A stretch of 64,000 nucleotides of DNA from Bacillota bacterium (GTDB lineage Bacteria; Bacillota; Clostridia; Lachnospirales; Lachnospiraceae): positions 1-64,000 of the forward strand of contig JAEZZO010000067.1 in assembly GCA_023418475.1 (NCBI GenBank), read 5' to 3'. Below are positions 25,746 through 34,322 of the stretch, one piece after another. A program made the position numbers and the translations under genes. The notes beneath the pieces are model-generated. The model had not been told where the DNA came from, did no database searches, and worked only from the letters and a program-made list of their open reading frames with translations. Numbering within the stretch: the first letter of the stretch is position 1; every line of letters begins with the position of its first letter.

Positions 25746-27325
25746 GAACTATTAAATTATTAGACTGCACCTTACGTGATGGCGGTTATATGAATAACTG
25801 GAAGTTCGGAGAACAGACGATCTACCATATTATAAAACGTTTATCTTCATCCAATATTGATATTATTGAATGTGGTTTTCTGACTGAAAAAGAGTATGAT
25901 TTGGATTATTCGCTTTTTCCTGATACGCTGTATGTCCATCCATTTCTTGAAAAAATGAATGAAAACTCTCTCTATGTTGCAATGATTGCTATTGGGGAAA
26001 AAGAAATACACCCTAATAAAATATCATCTGCAAAGAACTCAAAGATAAAAGGTATTCGGCTTACTTTTCATGCAGAGGATAAAAAAAAGGCTTTTGAATA
26101 TGCCAAACTGTTAATGAAAAAAGGGTATCTTGTATTTATGCAGCCGGTAGGTTCTGCTAATTACACTGATGATAATCTTTTATCCCTTGTTAAGGAAATT
26201 AATGTGCTTAAGCCTTATGCATTTTACATTGTTGACACTTTGGGAACTATGTTTCATGATCATATAGTACATATGATCTCACTGATCAATAACAACCTGG
26301 ATACTAATATTGCCCTAGGCTATCACTCCCATAATAATCTCCAGCTGGCTTTTTCGAATGCGCAGGAAATGATTCGCTATCCCATCAATCGAGATATCAT
26401 AATTGATTGCTCTGTGTATGGAATGGGAAGAGGAGCCGGCAATCTTTGCTCTGAATTAATAACAGATTATATCAATCAAACAATGGAAAATAGGTATAAC
26501 GTATTTCCTCTTCTGGAAATCATAGATGAATTTCTCCTGCCCATCTTCAGTAATACACCCTGGGGGTATTCGGTAGGTTATTACTTAGCATCTATTATGA
26601 ACTGTCATCCGAATTATGCTACTCACCTGCTGACGAAACAATCCGTTCCGGTAAGAACCATCGGAATTATGCTTGATCAAATTCCGGAAGAAAGAAGGAA
26701 TATATTTGATAAAGAATATATCGAGAATATATACCTGAATTACCAGAAACATGATGTTGATGATAAGGAAGAAATAGAACGACTTCGCAATGAATTAAGC
26801 AACAGGGAAATTCTTATCCTCGCGCCGGGTCGCAGCCTAACCACTTATAAGAAAAAAATACTGGATTTTATTCAACTAAAAAATCCCTATATTATCACTA
26901 CAAATTTTTTACCCGATTATCCGGTGGATTTGATCTTTATGGGAAATGAACGCAGATATCATTTATGGAAGGATAAATTGAAAAACCATAGTGTAATCTT
27001 CACGTCAAATATCAGCCAAAAACCGGATAATGCCAGGTTAGTCAACTACTCTGATTTAATTAATTCTTCCACGAATGTATCCGACAGCACCGGATTAATG
27101 CTCCTGAAGCTATTAGTAAAAGCATCCGTCAAAAAGGTTACTCTGGCCGGATTTGACGGGTTTGGGAAAAACTCGGTCTGGAATTATTATGATGAAAATA
27201 TGATCGGCTCCACTGATTCAGAAACACTTGCTCAGAAAAATAAAAGCATGATCGTTCAGCTCAAAAAAAGAAATAATGAGATGGAAATCAACTTTCTTAC
27301 TCCTACGAAATATAAATTGGATTAA
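25742..27325 (+). CDS. DRE-TIM aldolase fused to a DUF115/MptE-like domain
   Basis: The 527-residue protein has an N-terminal HMG-CoA-lyase-like aldolase barrel (about residues 1-340) with LDCTLRDGGYMNNW at residue 7 and the metal-binding GYHSHNN near residue 200. These are the marks of pyruvate-dependent aldolases such as 4-hydroxy-2-oxovalerate aldolase. The C-terminal part (about 350-527) starts ILILAPGRSLTTYK, resembling the GxGPSL loop of DUF115/MptE-like proteins linked to glycan synthesis. By context it could condense pyruvate with an aldehyde sugar to make a keto-acid that the preceding cytidylyltransferase activates. The substrate is inferred, not known. Confidence 0.78.
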   Translation: MRTIKLLDCTLRDGGYMNNWKFGEQTIYHIIKRLSSSNIDIIECGFLTEKEYDLDYSLFPDTLYVHPFLEKMNENSLYVAMIAIGEKEIHPNKISSAKNSKIKGIRLTFHAEDKKKAFEYAKLLMKKGYLVFMQPVGSANYTDDNLLSLVKEINVLKPYAFYIVDTLGTMFHDHIVHMISLINNNLDTNIALGYHSHNNLQLAFSNAQEMIRYPINRDIIIDCSVYGMGRGAGNLCSELITDYINQTMENRYNVFPLLEIIDEFLLPIFSNTPWGYSVGYYLASIMNCHPNYATHLLTKQSVPVRTIGIMLDQIPEERRNIFDKEYIENIYLNYQKHDVDDKEEIERLRNELSNREILILAPGRSLTTYKKKILDFIQLKNPYIITTNFLPDYPVDLIFMGNERRYHLWKDKLKNHSVIFTSNISQKPDNARLVNYSDLINSSTNVSDSTGLMLLKLLVKASVKKVTLAGFDGFGKNSVWNYYDENMIGSTDSETLAQKNKSMIVQLKKRNNEMEINFLTPTKYKLD

Positions 27326-27356
27326 TTAGTGAATTTGTCTGCCTCTTAATTTCTCA

Positions 27357-28289
27357 TTACATTGTATTGTCCTGCCAAAGACTGGCCGTTTTCACATTCA
27401 AATCGTCATATGTTTTATAAAAGTATTCGCCGGTGCTTGTATTCATGAACGCGGTATATTTTGTATAATCATAAGTATCACGGCTGGTTATAACCGCTCC
27501 TTTTGGTATGGATACACTTTCCATGATATGAAAGCATGCGCTAATCGCCTCGGAACTGTCCTTTGGTACCTGGATATGTGCTTTTAGATAAGCAGTTCGT
27601 ACGAAGCGTTCCGGAGAAGTAAAACCGCCAGGCAGCGAAGCTGTTCCTCCGGCCTGCCCAAAAGGAGTAAGCAGAACGTCATTCCAGTAAGTCTCCTCTA
27701 GCTGTGACGGAGATGCTTCCATATAATTTCTTAAATTTGTCATATGCCAATGCAAATCCGGACTGTTGGACATAACACCAATCGGATTATTCATAAGTAC
27801 CACTTCTCCACCGGTTGCTTCGATTACTGCACATGCCCCGCTTTTGTCAGCAACCATCCAGTGCAATGGCGCCGTTGTCTTTGTAACAGGATCCGGAATA
27901 CCTATTATCGTGATATTTTTTAACAAGTAAGTTAACTCATTTACACAGGCGCAGCTACCCAGTATATAGTGCAAGAAATCAATGGATGCAATGGCTGTGG
28001 TATCCTTCCCGGGCATTGTATCATATTTGGCATAACCTGCAAAATATAAGACAGCTGCAGCAAAGCCCTTTTCATTGACCCCATCAAAAAAGCCCAGCAT
28101 ACCATCTAATTCCTGGCCAAGACCTATAAATCGGTACGTATTTTTAAACTGTCCATTATTTAAGCTGCTGTTCCAGACATAGGCGCCGGGTACAATATAA
28201 AGCTGCGGTATAATTTCATGCGAAAAATCCATCGTTCTCCCAAAAATCAACTCATTTGATTGAGATTGTAAGGTCATAGCTGTACACAT
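27357..28289 (-). CDS. Choloylglycine hydrolase family amidase (Ntn hydrolase)
   Basis: The 310-residue protein starts MCTAMT, exposing the nucleophile Cys2 after Met removal. The family residues GRTMDF (Arg18, Asp21), a MSNSPDLHWH Asn block near residue 173 and SPERFVR are present. The family includes bile salt hydrolases, penicillin V acylases and acyl-homoserine lactone acylases; sequence alone does not decide which. No signal peptide is present, as in most cytoplasmic members. The gene is convergent with the glycan operon (31 bases) and starts behind GAAGGA. Confidence 0.85.
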   Translation of the reverse strand: MCTAMTLQSQSNELIFGRTMDFSHEIIPQLYIVPGAYVWNSSLNNGQFKNTYRFIGLGQELDGMLGFFDGVNEKGFAAAVLYFAGYAKYDTMPGKDTTAIASIDFLHYILGSCACVNELTYLLKNITIIGIPDPVTKTTAPLHWMVADKSGACAVIEATGGEVVLMNNPIGVMSNSPDLHWHMTNLRNYMEASPSQLEETYWNDVLLTPFGQAGGTASLPGGFTSPERFVRTAYLKAHIQVPKDSSEAISACFHIMESVSIPKGAVITSRDTYDYTKYTAFMNTSTGEYFYKTYDDLNVKTASLWQDNTM

Positions 28290-28466
28290 AAGAAATATCC
28301 TTCAAAATATGATTTCTTTAATATATGAAATTAAACTGTGAATGTGAGTAGATTGCCGTGATATTATTTCAACGGATCCGTGTCTCTAAATTCAAATCAG
28401 GATAACAACATAATCTAATAATTTTTTCTTCAACAAAAATATTCATCAGACATATTTATTCGCAAA

Positions 28467-28495
28467 GCATATTTCAATACAAACGTGACAAACTA
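28467..28495 (+). promoter_or_regulatory. Possible sigma-G-type promoter of splB
   Basis: GCATA at 28467-28471 and CAAACTA at 28489-28495 with a 17-base spacer resemble the forespore sigma-G pattern (GnATA and CATnCTA). The predicted transcript start falls at the ribosome site, which would give a very short leader. This lowers confidence. Confidence 0.3.
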
Positions 28496-28513
28496 ATCCA
28501 TGGAGGTGATTTG

Positions 28514-29509
28514 TTGAAACCAAATATTATCTATTACGAAGAAGCGGCACTTAATTATCCGCTTGGAAAGACTCTTTCTGAAAAATATAAAACTGCCCAA
28601 TGGGTGAAAATTGAAAACCATAATAATATTCCGGAACTCCGTAACAAACAAAATTGTGACTTTGCTAAAATGAAGCAAAATCTTGTGATTGGTATCCGAA
28701 AAACACATAAATATGTGCCCAATTTAAAAACCTCGGATTTTTTAGTACCCTATACCTCTTCCGGCTGCAGTGCTATGTGCCTTTACTGCTATTTAGTTTG
28801 TAATTATAATAAATGCTCCTATTTGCGTCTTTTTGTAAACAGAGAACAAATGCTGGATAAGCTGATAAAAACCTCCAACCAAAGCAGCAGTGAACTGACA
28901 TTTGAAATAGGAAGCAACAGTGATCTGGTACTGGAAAATACCATTACCGGCAATCTGGAATGGACCATCGAAAATTTTGCAAAGAATAACCGGGGTTATA
29001 TTACATTTCCCTCGAAATTTGATATGGTGGATCCGCTGCTTAATCTGGAACACAAGGGCAGAACGATTATAAGAGTCAGTGTCAATCCACAGGAAATTAT
29101 TCGGAAAGTTGAATTTGGTACTTCTACTTTGGAAAACAGAATAAAAGCCATCAACCGCCTATGTGATGCCGGATACAAAATCGGCCTTCTGGTGGCTCCT
29201 GTCGTTTTATTGGAAAACTGGGAGACTTACTACGGGGAATTATTTGATATACTGGAGGATACCTTATCCGGGAAGGTCAAGAATGAGATGTTTTTTGAAG
29301 TGATTTTTATGACCTACAGTTATGTCCATCGGATGATCAACGCTGAGGCTTTCCCGAATGCAGTTGACTTATATAATAAAAATATTATGACAGGAAGAGG
29401 CATGGGAAAGTACTGTTATAATACAAATACAAGGACAAAAGGTGAAGAGTTTTTAAGATCTGAACTTACAAAGCACTTTCCTAATAATAAGATCATGTAT
29501 ATTGTATAA
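28514..29509 (+). CDS. splB: Spore photoproduct lyase
   Basis: The 331-residue radical SAM enzyme repairs 5-thyminyl-5,6-dihydrothymine in germinating spore DNA. The N-terminus (NIIYYEEAALNYPLGKTLS), the cluster motif CSAMCLYC near residue 90 (the three cysteines that bind the 4Fe-4S cluster) and the C-terminus match the family, and the length is right. The position of the hydrogen-donor Cys141 of the Bacillus enzyme (FEASCTSD) reads FEIGSNSD here, so Ser replaces Cys. The start is TTG at 28514, 7 bases after GGAGG; TTG at 28511 is also possible. The end overlaps the convergent PucR gene by 17 bases. Confidence 0.92.
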   Translation: MKPNIIYYEEAALNYPLGKTLSEKYKTAQWVKIENHNNIPELRNKQNCDFAKMKQNLVIGIRKTHKYVPNLKTSDFLVPYTSSGCSAMCLYCYLVCNYNKCSYLRLFVNREQMLDKLIKTSNQSSSELTFEIGSNSDLVLENTITGNLEWTIENFAKNNRGYITFPSKFDMVDPLLNLEHKGRTIIRVSVNPQEIIRKVEFGTSTLENRIKAINRLCDAGYKIGLLVAPVVLLENWETYYGELFDILEDTLSGKVKNEMFFEVIFMTYSYVHRMINAEAFPNAVDLYNKNIMTGRGMGKYCYNTNTRTKGEEFLRSELTKHFPNNKIMYIV

Positions 29510-30776
29510 GTTCACAATCCTTTTCATTGCTGATTCTATCCAAATGTTCTTTCCAGTGAAGTAGTTTACTAGAAAGATAGAACTTAAATAATAATTGACC
29601 GTCATCTATCTTTCCTATTATTTCTTCAATTTGATTTAATTTAATCTGCATTGTATTTCTATGAATAAATAATAATTTTGCAGATTTTTTTATATTACAG
29701 GCATTTTCAATGTATTTCAGTATGACTTCTTCAAAATTCGTACCATGTTTCCTATCGTAATTATGAATTGTCCAAAATTCATCGCAAATATACAAGGTGT
29801 AATTAACCTCAGATGGGACTTTATTAAGGAATGAAAAAAGTAAATACTCATCAACCAAAACAATTCCGCTTTCTTTGTAATCCAATATATTTATTACCGT
29901 AAGCATTTCAAGCGTTTGTAAATAGTATTTCGATAAGGTTAGTAAATTATCAAACTGTCTGCTGCATGTTGCTGTCAAATCATTGGAAACCAGTATCTCA
30001 TCTATTAATTGTATGGCATTGCTTAGGTGTGCTATATTGTCAGCATTAATGATTATCACAAGACTGTCCTGAAAGGAAACGCTTTTACTGATGGATACCT
30101 TTCCTACAATTTGTCTTTGAATATAGCTGTTATAATAAATACTGCTATCGTTCTTTTTTAGCGGAACAATAAGTAGATGAAAATACTTTTGTACGTGCCA
30201 ATTTGCACTCGACATACGCTCCTGTAATATATCCATTCGATATATCTTGCTTTCCAGTAATTCTATGATGATGTTTTCATGTAAACTATCCTGGAAATCA
30301 ACCATATCATAATTATCGGCCTGAAAAGCCACTTCTAGAATATTGCATAACACTTCTATCAGCGCAATATCTTCCTCTGTAATCTTCCCCTGCAACTGAA
30401 ACAAACCCAGGTATGCAATAACCTTCTTCTTCCCTTTTATTTTATGAATTACTCTTGGCATCTTCTCACCTACGCTAAAATCAATCATGATTGGTGTATC
30501 ACTTTCATGTACTGCTGATGTAACGCCTGCCTTACGAAATATATGAATAGCATCCGAACTGCAATAACCATATTTTTCTGCAAAAGTCCAGATTGGATCT
30601 TGGTTTTCTATTCCTGTTGTATTAATCATATGGATTACCCTATAGCTTGCGGTGGTCAAAATAATTGGATTATAAAGAATAGCTGCAGCGCTATTCAACA
30701 ATTCAATAATACTTTTGGATTGATAATAAACATCATACAATTTTAATTTATTCTTCTCAACATTCTCTAAACTCAT
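29493..30776 (-). CDS. PucR/CdaR family transcriptional regulator
   Basis: The 427-residue protein ends in the PucR-type helix-turn-helix (HTH_30; VILKYIENACNIKKSAKLLFIHRNTMQIKLNQIEEIIG, about residues 365-402). The middle is a sensor and GGDEF-like region without obvious catalytic residues. The ATG at 30776 is chosen because GGAGGG lies 8 bases before it; the ATG at 30803 has no ribosome site. It is divergent from the old-yellow-enzyme reductase gene at 30908 across a 131-base promoter region, so it most likely activates that gene in response to its substrate. Confidence 0.85.
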   Translation of the reverse strand: MSLENVEKNKLKLYDVYYQSKSIIELLNSAAAILYNPIILTTASYRVIHMINTTGIENQDPIWTFAEKYGYCSSDAIHIFRKAGVTSAVHESDTPIMIDFSVGEKMPRVIHKIKGKKKVIAYLGLFQLQGKITEEDIALIEVLCNILEVAFQADNYDMVDFQDSLHENIIIELLESKIYRMDILQERMSSANWHVQKYFHLLIVPLKKNDSSIYYNSYIQRQIVGKVSISKSVSFQDSLVIIINADNIAHLSNAIQLIDEILVSNDLTATCSRQFDNLLTLSKYYLQTLEMLTVINILDYKESGIVLVDEYLLFSFLNKVPSEVNYTLYICDEFWTIHNYDRKHGTNFEEVILKYIENACNIKKSAKLLFIHRNTMQIKLNQIEEIIGKIDDGQLLFKFYLSSKLLHWKEHLDRISNEKDCELIQYT

Positions 30777-30828
30777 CTTCAAGCCCTCCAGTGCATTATG
30801 CACATTATCATATCATTAATTTAGTTTT

Positions 30829-30856
30829 TTGCACATTGTTTTTGTAAAATTATAAT
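30829..30856 (+). promoter_or_regulatory. Promoter of OYE-family reductase gene
   Basis: TTGCAC at 30829-30834 and TATAAT at 30851-30856 have a 16-base spacer. The imperfect -35 box fits an activator-dependent promoter. A short palindrome GTTAAtattTTAAC follows at 30857-30870. Confidence 0.5.
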
Positions 30857-30907
30857 GTTAATATTTTAACATACTAATAACACAATATATCACAAGGAGC
30901 GTAAAAA

Positions 30908-32845
30908 ATGCAGACGAATTATCCAAATCTCTTTTCCAGGGGACAGATAGGAACCCTGAAGCTTAAGAACAGAATGGTTATGGCACCAATGGGTACTTTT
31001 TCAGAAAACCGCGACGGATATCCATCAAAGGCTCAGTTAGATTATTATGAAACTCGTGCCAAAGGCGGCCTGGGCATGATTATTACTGAGGTTCAATATG
31101 TTACAAATAAAACAGATCCATGGATTGAATACATCCAAACTGCAGGAACCCCCGAACAGATGAAGGGCTGGGCACTAATTTGCGAAACAATTCATGCACA
31201 TGATTGCAAAGTCTGTATTCAATTAGGCTGTGGATTGGGAAGAAATGCATTTCCTTTTACAGATGCTCAAATGGTCAGCGCTTCAGAGGTTCCTTCCTTC
31301 TACTTCCCTGACCAGTTATGCCGTGCTTTTACCTTGGAGGAAATCGCGGATATCATTAACAGTTTTCGAATTGCCGGACGTAATGCAGTAGCGGCCGAGG
31401 CGGATGCTGTTGAAATTCATGCACACAGTGGATATATCCTGGATCAGTTTATGACATCTGCCTGGAATAAACGAAACGATCTATACGGCGGCAGCTTTGA
31501 GAACAGAATGCGTATTGTAACAGATATTTATAATGTGATAAGGGAAGAAGTAGGTCCAAAGTTCCCGATTTTTATAAGAATGGCAGCTCATCATGATTTT
31601 GAAGGTGGCAGAACCCTGGAAGAAAGTATTGAGATTGCTAAATACCTTGAGAAGCTTGGTATAAATGCCTTAGATATTGACCTGGGTTGCTATGAGAATA
31701 AACAGTGGATTGTTCCTTCCATCTATACCGGTGATTCATGTATGGCAGATGTAGCTTATGAAATCAAAAAAGCCGTAAATATTCCGGTTCTTAACGCTGG
31801 CAGCCATACTCCTGAAACTGCTGAAAAACTGATTGCTGAAGGAAAAATCGATTTTGCCATGTTTGGCCGGCAAGTTATTGCAGACCCAGATATGCCCGAA
31901 AAATTACGCAACAATCAAAGAGAGGATATACGTCCCTGTCTGCTTTGCAATGAAATCTGCGTAGGAAGACTCTATCAAAACCGAGTCATCTCCTGTGCCA
32001 TAAATCCTCAGGCTGCATTTGAAGCTAATTACCCGCTGACACCCGCACCGGTAAAACGTAAGGTAGCTGTTATCGGCGGGGGACCGGGTGGAATGGAAGC
32101 AGCACGCGTTGCAGCAATTAAGGGTCATTCGGTAACCTTATATGAGAAAAGTAATCGTTTGGGTGGACAGTTATTAGCAGCTTATACTCCACCATTTAAA
32201 TCCAGACTACGTATGTTCGTTGAATGGGAGATACGCCAGCTTTCTAAATTGGGAGTGCAGATTGTTTTTGGAAAAGAAATGAATGAGAATTCTCCTAAAT
32301 TAGCCGAAGCGGACCAAATCATTATTGCTTTGGGAGCAGCCTCTTTCTGTCCTAATATTCCCGGTGTTGACCACTCTAATGTCATTGACGTTATGGAAGC
32401 TCACATTCATCCAGAAAAGATAAAAGGTGAAAAAATAATTATTGCAGGCGGTGGTCTTTCCGGATGCGACAGCGCACTTGAGCTCGCCATGATAGGAAAA
32501 AACGTTACGATTATTGAAATGCTTCCTACGGTAGCAGCAAATGCGCTTCTCGATAATCGCAATCCTTTAATGTTTAAACTGGCTGATTACCATGTAGATA
32601 TTAAAACAAATTCCAGAATTGTTGAAATAAAAGATAACGCTGTTGTAATTGACCATTCCGGTGTTTCTGAAGAGTTAAATGCCGATACGGTTGTTACGGC
32701 ATTTGGCATGAGAAGTCTGAATGCTCTGGCTGATAAGATTGCAGACCGATATCCTAACGCTTCCATCGTTGGTGATTGCAATAAAGTAGGTCAGGTTGCG
32801 GAAGCGGTAAGAAGTGGATTTTTCGCAGGATGGGCAATCAGGTAG
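30908..32845 (+). CDS. Old-yellow-enzyme/Fe-S/FAD enoate reductase
   Basis: The 645-residue flavoprotein has an FMN TIM barrel (about 1-345), a 4Fe-4S site (CLLCNEICVGR then CAINP, near 345-370) and an FAD/NAD(P)H dinucleotide-binding module (about 375-645; VAVIGGGPGGMEAA). This is the layout of 2,4-dienoyl-CoA reductase, 2-enoate reductase and the bile-acid enzymes BaiCD/BaiH. It likely reduces a C=C bond next to a carbonyl using NAD(P)H. With no bai genes around, an enoate substrate is a better guess than a bile acid. The gene starts behind AAGGAG and is controlled by the divergent PucR protein. Confidence 0.9.
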   Translation: MQTNYPNLFSRGQIGTLKLKNRMVMAPMGTFSENRDGYPSKAQLDYYETRAKGGLGMIITEVQYVTNKTDPWIEYIQTAGTPEQMKGWALICETIHAHDCKVCIQLGCGLGRNAFPFTDAQMVSASEVPSFYFPDQLCRAFTLEEIADIINSFRIAGRNAVAAEADAVEIHAHSGYILDQFMTSAWNKRNDLYGGSFENRMRIVTDIYNVIREEVGPKFPIFIRMAAHHDFEGGRTLEESIEIAKYLEKLGINALDIDLGCYENKQWIVPSIYTGDSCMADVAYEIKKAVNIPVLNAGSHTPETAEKLIAEGKIDFAMFGRQVIADPDMPEKLRNNQREDIRPCLLCNEICVGRLYQNRVISCAINPQAAFEANYPLTPAPVKRKVAVIGGGPGGMEAARVAAIKGHSVTLYEKSNRLGGQLLAAYTPPFKSRLRMFVEWEIRQLSKLGVQIVFGKEMNENSPKLAEADQIIIALGAASFCPNIPGVDHSNVIDVMEAHIHPEKIKGEKIIIAGGGLSGCDSALELAMIGKNVTIIEMLPTVAANALLDNRNPLMFKLADYHVDIKTNSRIVEIKDNAVVIDHSGVSEELNADTVVTAFGMRSLNALADKIADRYPNASIVGDCNKVGQVAEAVRSGFFAGWAIR

Positions 32846-32870
32846 TTCTATAGGATAAAAAAACAGAGTT

Positions 32871-32912
32871 GAAGAGAGGCTAATCATTTGTTGATTAGCC
32901 TCCCTTCTTTCT
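32871..32912 (+). terminator. Intrinsic terminator after OYE-family reductase
   Basis: AGGCTAATCA and TGATTAGCCT form a perfect 10-bp stem around TTTGT, with a weaker extension GAAG/CTTC. The 3' side runs into CTTCTTTCT. It lies 26 bases after the stop codon. Confidence 0.75.
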
Positions 32913-32933
32913 GCATTATCTTATGATATCCTA

Positions 32934-33340
32934 TTACATTTCTCCCTCACTTATCAGACATTGCAATTTATCGATCACTGCCAGATCGTTGCCAAATATT
33001 CGTGCAAACAACTCCTTGAGTTTCTCCTGCCTTTCTTTAACGAGCATCATCTGACTAATGTGTCTGGGTAATCTGTAGCTTGTATGAGGACTCACACCTA
33101 ATTGCCCCATATCTGCCAGCAAGTGTCATGTGTACTAAAAAACAGCTCCTCGCATTCGCGCAGTTTTAACTTTGCAGTATCGCTTTCTGTCTTGCGCATA
33201 AGCAATGAACCGAAGCCCTCTGCAGCATGCCATCTCGCCTCGGCCATATATCCGGCAATATTATTTAGATAATCCGCCACTGAATGGGCATTCTCTATAG
33301 TGATGGAATCAATCATCTTTGGTATCATCGCGTCTACCAT
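32934..33340 (-). pseudogene. Frameshifted remnant of an uncharacterised helical protein
   Basis: Two minus-strand frames continue one another. The first (33340-33098) runs from MVDAMIPKMIDSITIENAHS to THDTCWQIWGN. The second frame (33122-32934) resumes with ADMGQLGVSPHTSYRLPRH and ends ISEGEM. They overlap by about 20 bases around 33100-33120, where a single-base frameshift would join them. I do not recognise the family. It lies just beyond the broken AraC gene, so the two may once have been one operon. Confidence 0.5.
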
Positions 33341-33345
33341 GCTGC

Positions 33346-33736
33346 GTTTTTGCAGCTGCAGCCGTCCAATAAGGAGCGGTGTCTTTTATCAATACTTCGG
33401 GGATAAGTTTTCCGCGGTGTCATCCTCTTCCTAGGGATCCTGTCCAACCGGTTCATCCCTATTTTTAGACGCTTGCAGTTTACCCTCTGATTCAACCACA
33501 TATACGCAATAATCCATAATAACCTTACCTTCGTCATCGGGCATAAAGAAACGCTGCTGATTGTAGCTTTCAAAAGTCCATCTACACGGTTCACCGTCAA
33601 AGTCCAGCTTCATCGCATAGCCGGACTCTCTGATTCGTTCCAGACATATCTTTGCTATTGTTTCGAGGTCGATCTCCTCGCAAAGATTGTTCTCAATGTA
33701 ATCGACCGCACGATTCATACGTTCATGCCAACTCAA
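33346..33736 (-). pseudogene. Broken AraC-type regulator
   Basis: A good start (TTG at 33736, 7 bases after AGGAGGG) leads into SWHERMNRAVDYIENNLCEEIDLETIAKIC, the usual beginning of an AraC DNA-binding domain. After AKIC the frame jumps straight to LERIRESGYAMKLDFDG, so about 70 residues including both recognition helices are missing. The frame stops at 33431 (GQDP then TAG). Related coding text continues in shifted frames (IKDTAPYWTAAAAKTQHG) to about 33346. An internal deletion plus later frame damage explains this. Confidence 0.6.
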
Positions 33737-33833
33737 TCCGTATCCCTCCTTTTCAACTAATACTATCATGTCAAGGCTTAGATTTCCTTGCAGTATCTGT
33801 TCTATTCTGCAAGGTATTTCGCACATTACCCTT

Positions 33834-33923
33834 TCAAAATAGTATAAGTCCAACGACCACAATTACAATTACACAAATCCCTACCAATGAACAAATTAAC
33901 AATATCTTAGCTATTTTTTTCAT
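33834..33923 (-). CDS. 29-residue small hydrophobic peptide
   Basis: A 30-codon frame starts with ATG at 33923, 7 bases after AGGAG, and stops at 33834. It encodes MKKIAKILLI followed by a wholly hydrophobic stretch rich in Val and Ile, ending GLILF. That makes one membrane helix with a basic N-terminus. The strong ribosome site argues for translation. It may be a small membrane peptide or a toxin-like peptide; no antisense partner was seen. It precedes the broken AraC gene on the same strand. Confidence 0.45.
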   Translation of the reverse strand: MKKIAKILLICSLVGICVIVIVVVGLILF

Positions 33924-34111
33924 CTTTCTTCTCCTATTATCCAAATTAAAATTGGCAATTAAATTCAAAATCATAATTCTGAAAAAAAGCCGAACCAAAA
34001 TTATTCCAAGTCTTTCGGTGCCGTTTAAAACAAAAGACAGCTATCCTTCGCTGTCTTCGTTCTATGCAGTAATCTATCTATACCGACATAGCCAACTACT
34101 CTTAAAGCGTG

Positions 34112-34321
34112 TTACTCAAAATAAAACAGATCTTCGAATTTCTTATCCAGTGCAATACATAAAACAAGTGCCAGTTTCGCGGTCGGATTAAATTGTCCGG
34201 TTTCTATGGAACTGATTGTATTTCTGGATACCCCGACTAAATCTGCCAGCTGCTGCTGTGAATAACCTTTCTCAATTCTTGCCGACTTTAGATTGTTCTT
34301 TAATATTAATTGTTCATTCAT
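34112..34321 (-). CDS. XRE family HTH regulator (small)
   Basis: The 69-residue protein is a single XRE/Cro helix-turn-helix (LKSARIEKGYSQQQLADLVG then VSRNTISSIETGQFNPT). It belongs to the short stand-alone type that pairs with a small membrane protein in firmicutes. It begins one base after the stop codon of the upstream gene, so the two are coupled. It is a likely autoregulator through the palindrome at 34770-34781. Confidence 0.9.
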   Translation of the reverse strand: MNEQLILKNNLKSARIEKGYSQQQLADLVGVSRNTISSIETGQFNPTAKLALVLCIALDKKFEDLFYFE

Positions 34322-34322
34322 A

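Noticed and set aside
30908..32845. Bile-acid enzyme BaiCD or BaiH
   Set aside because: The domain layout is the same, but no other bai gene is near and the amidase at 27357 is not clearly a bile salt hydrolase. A general enoate reductase call is safer.
33334..33600. 88-codon minus-strand frame in the decay zone
   Set aside because: It overlaps the broken AraC coding text in another frame and has a basic, motif-free product.
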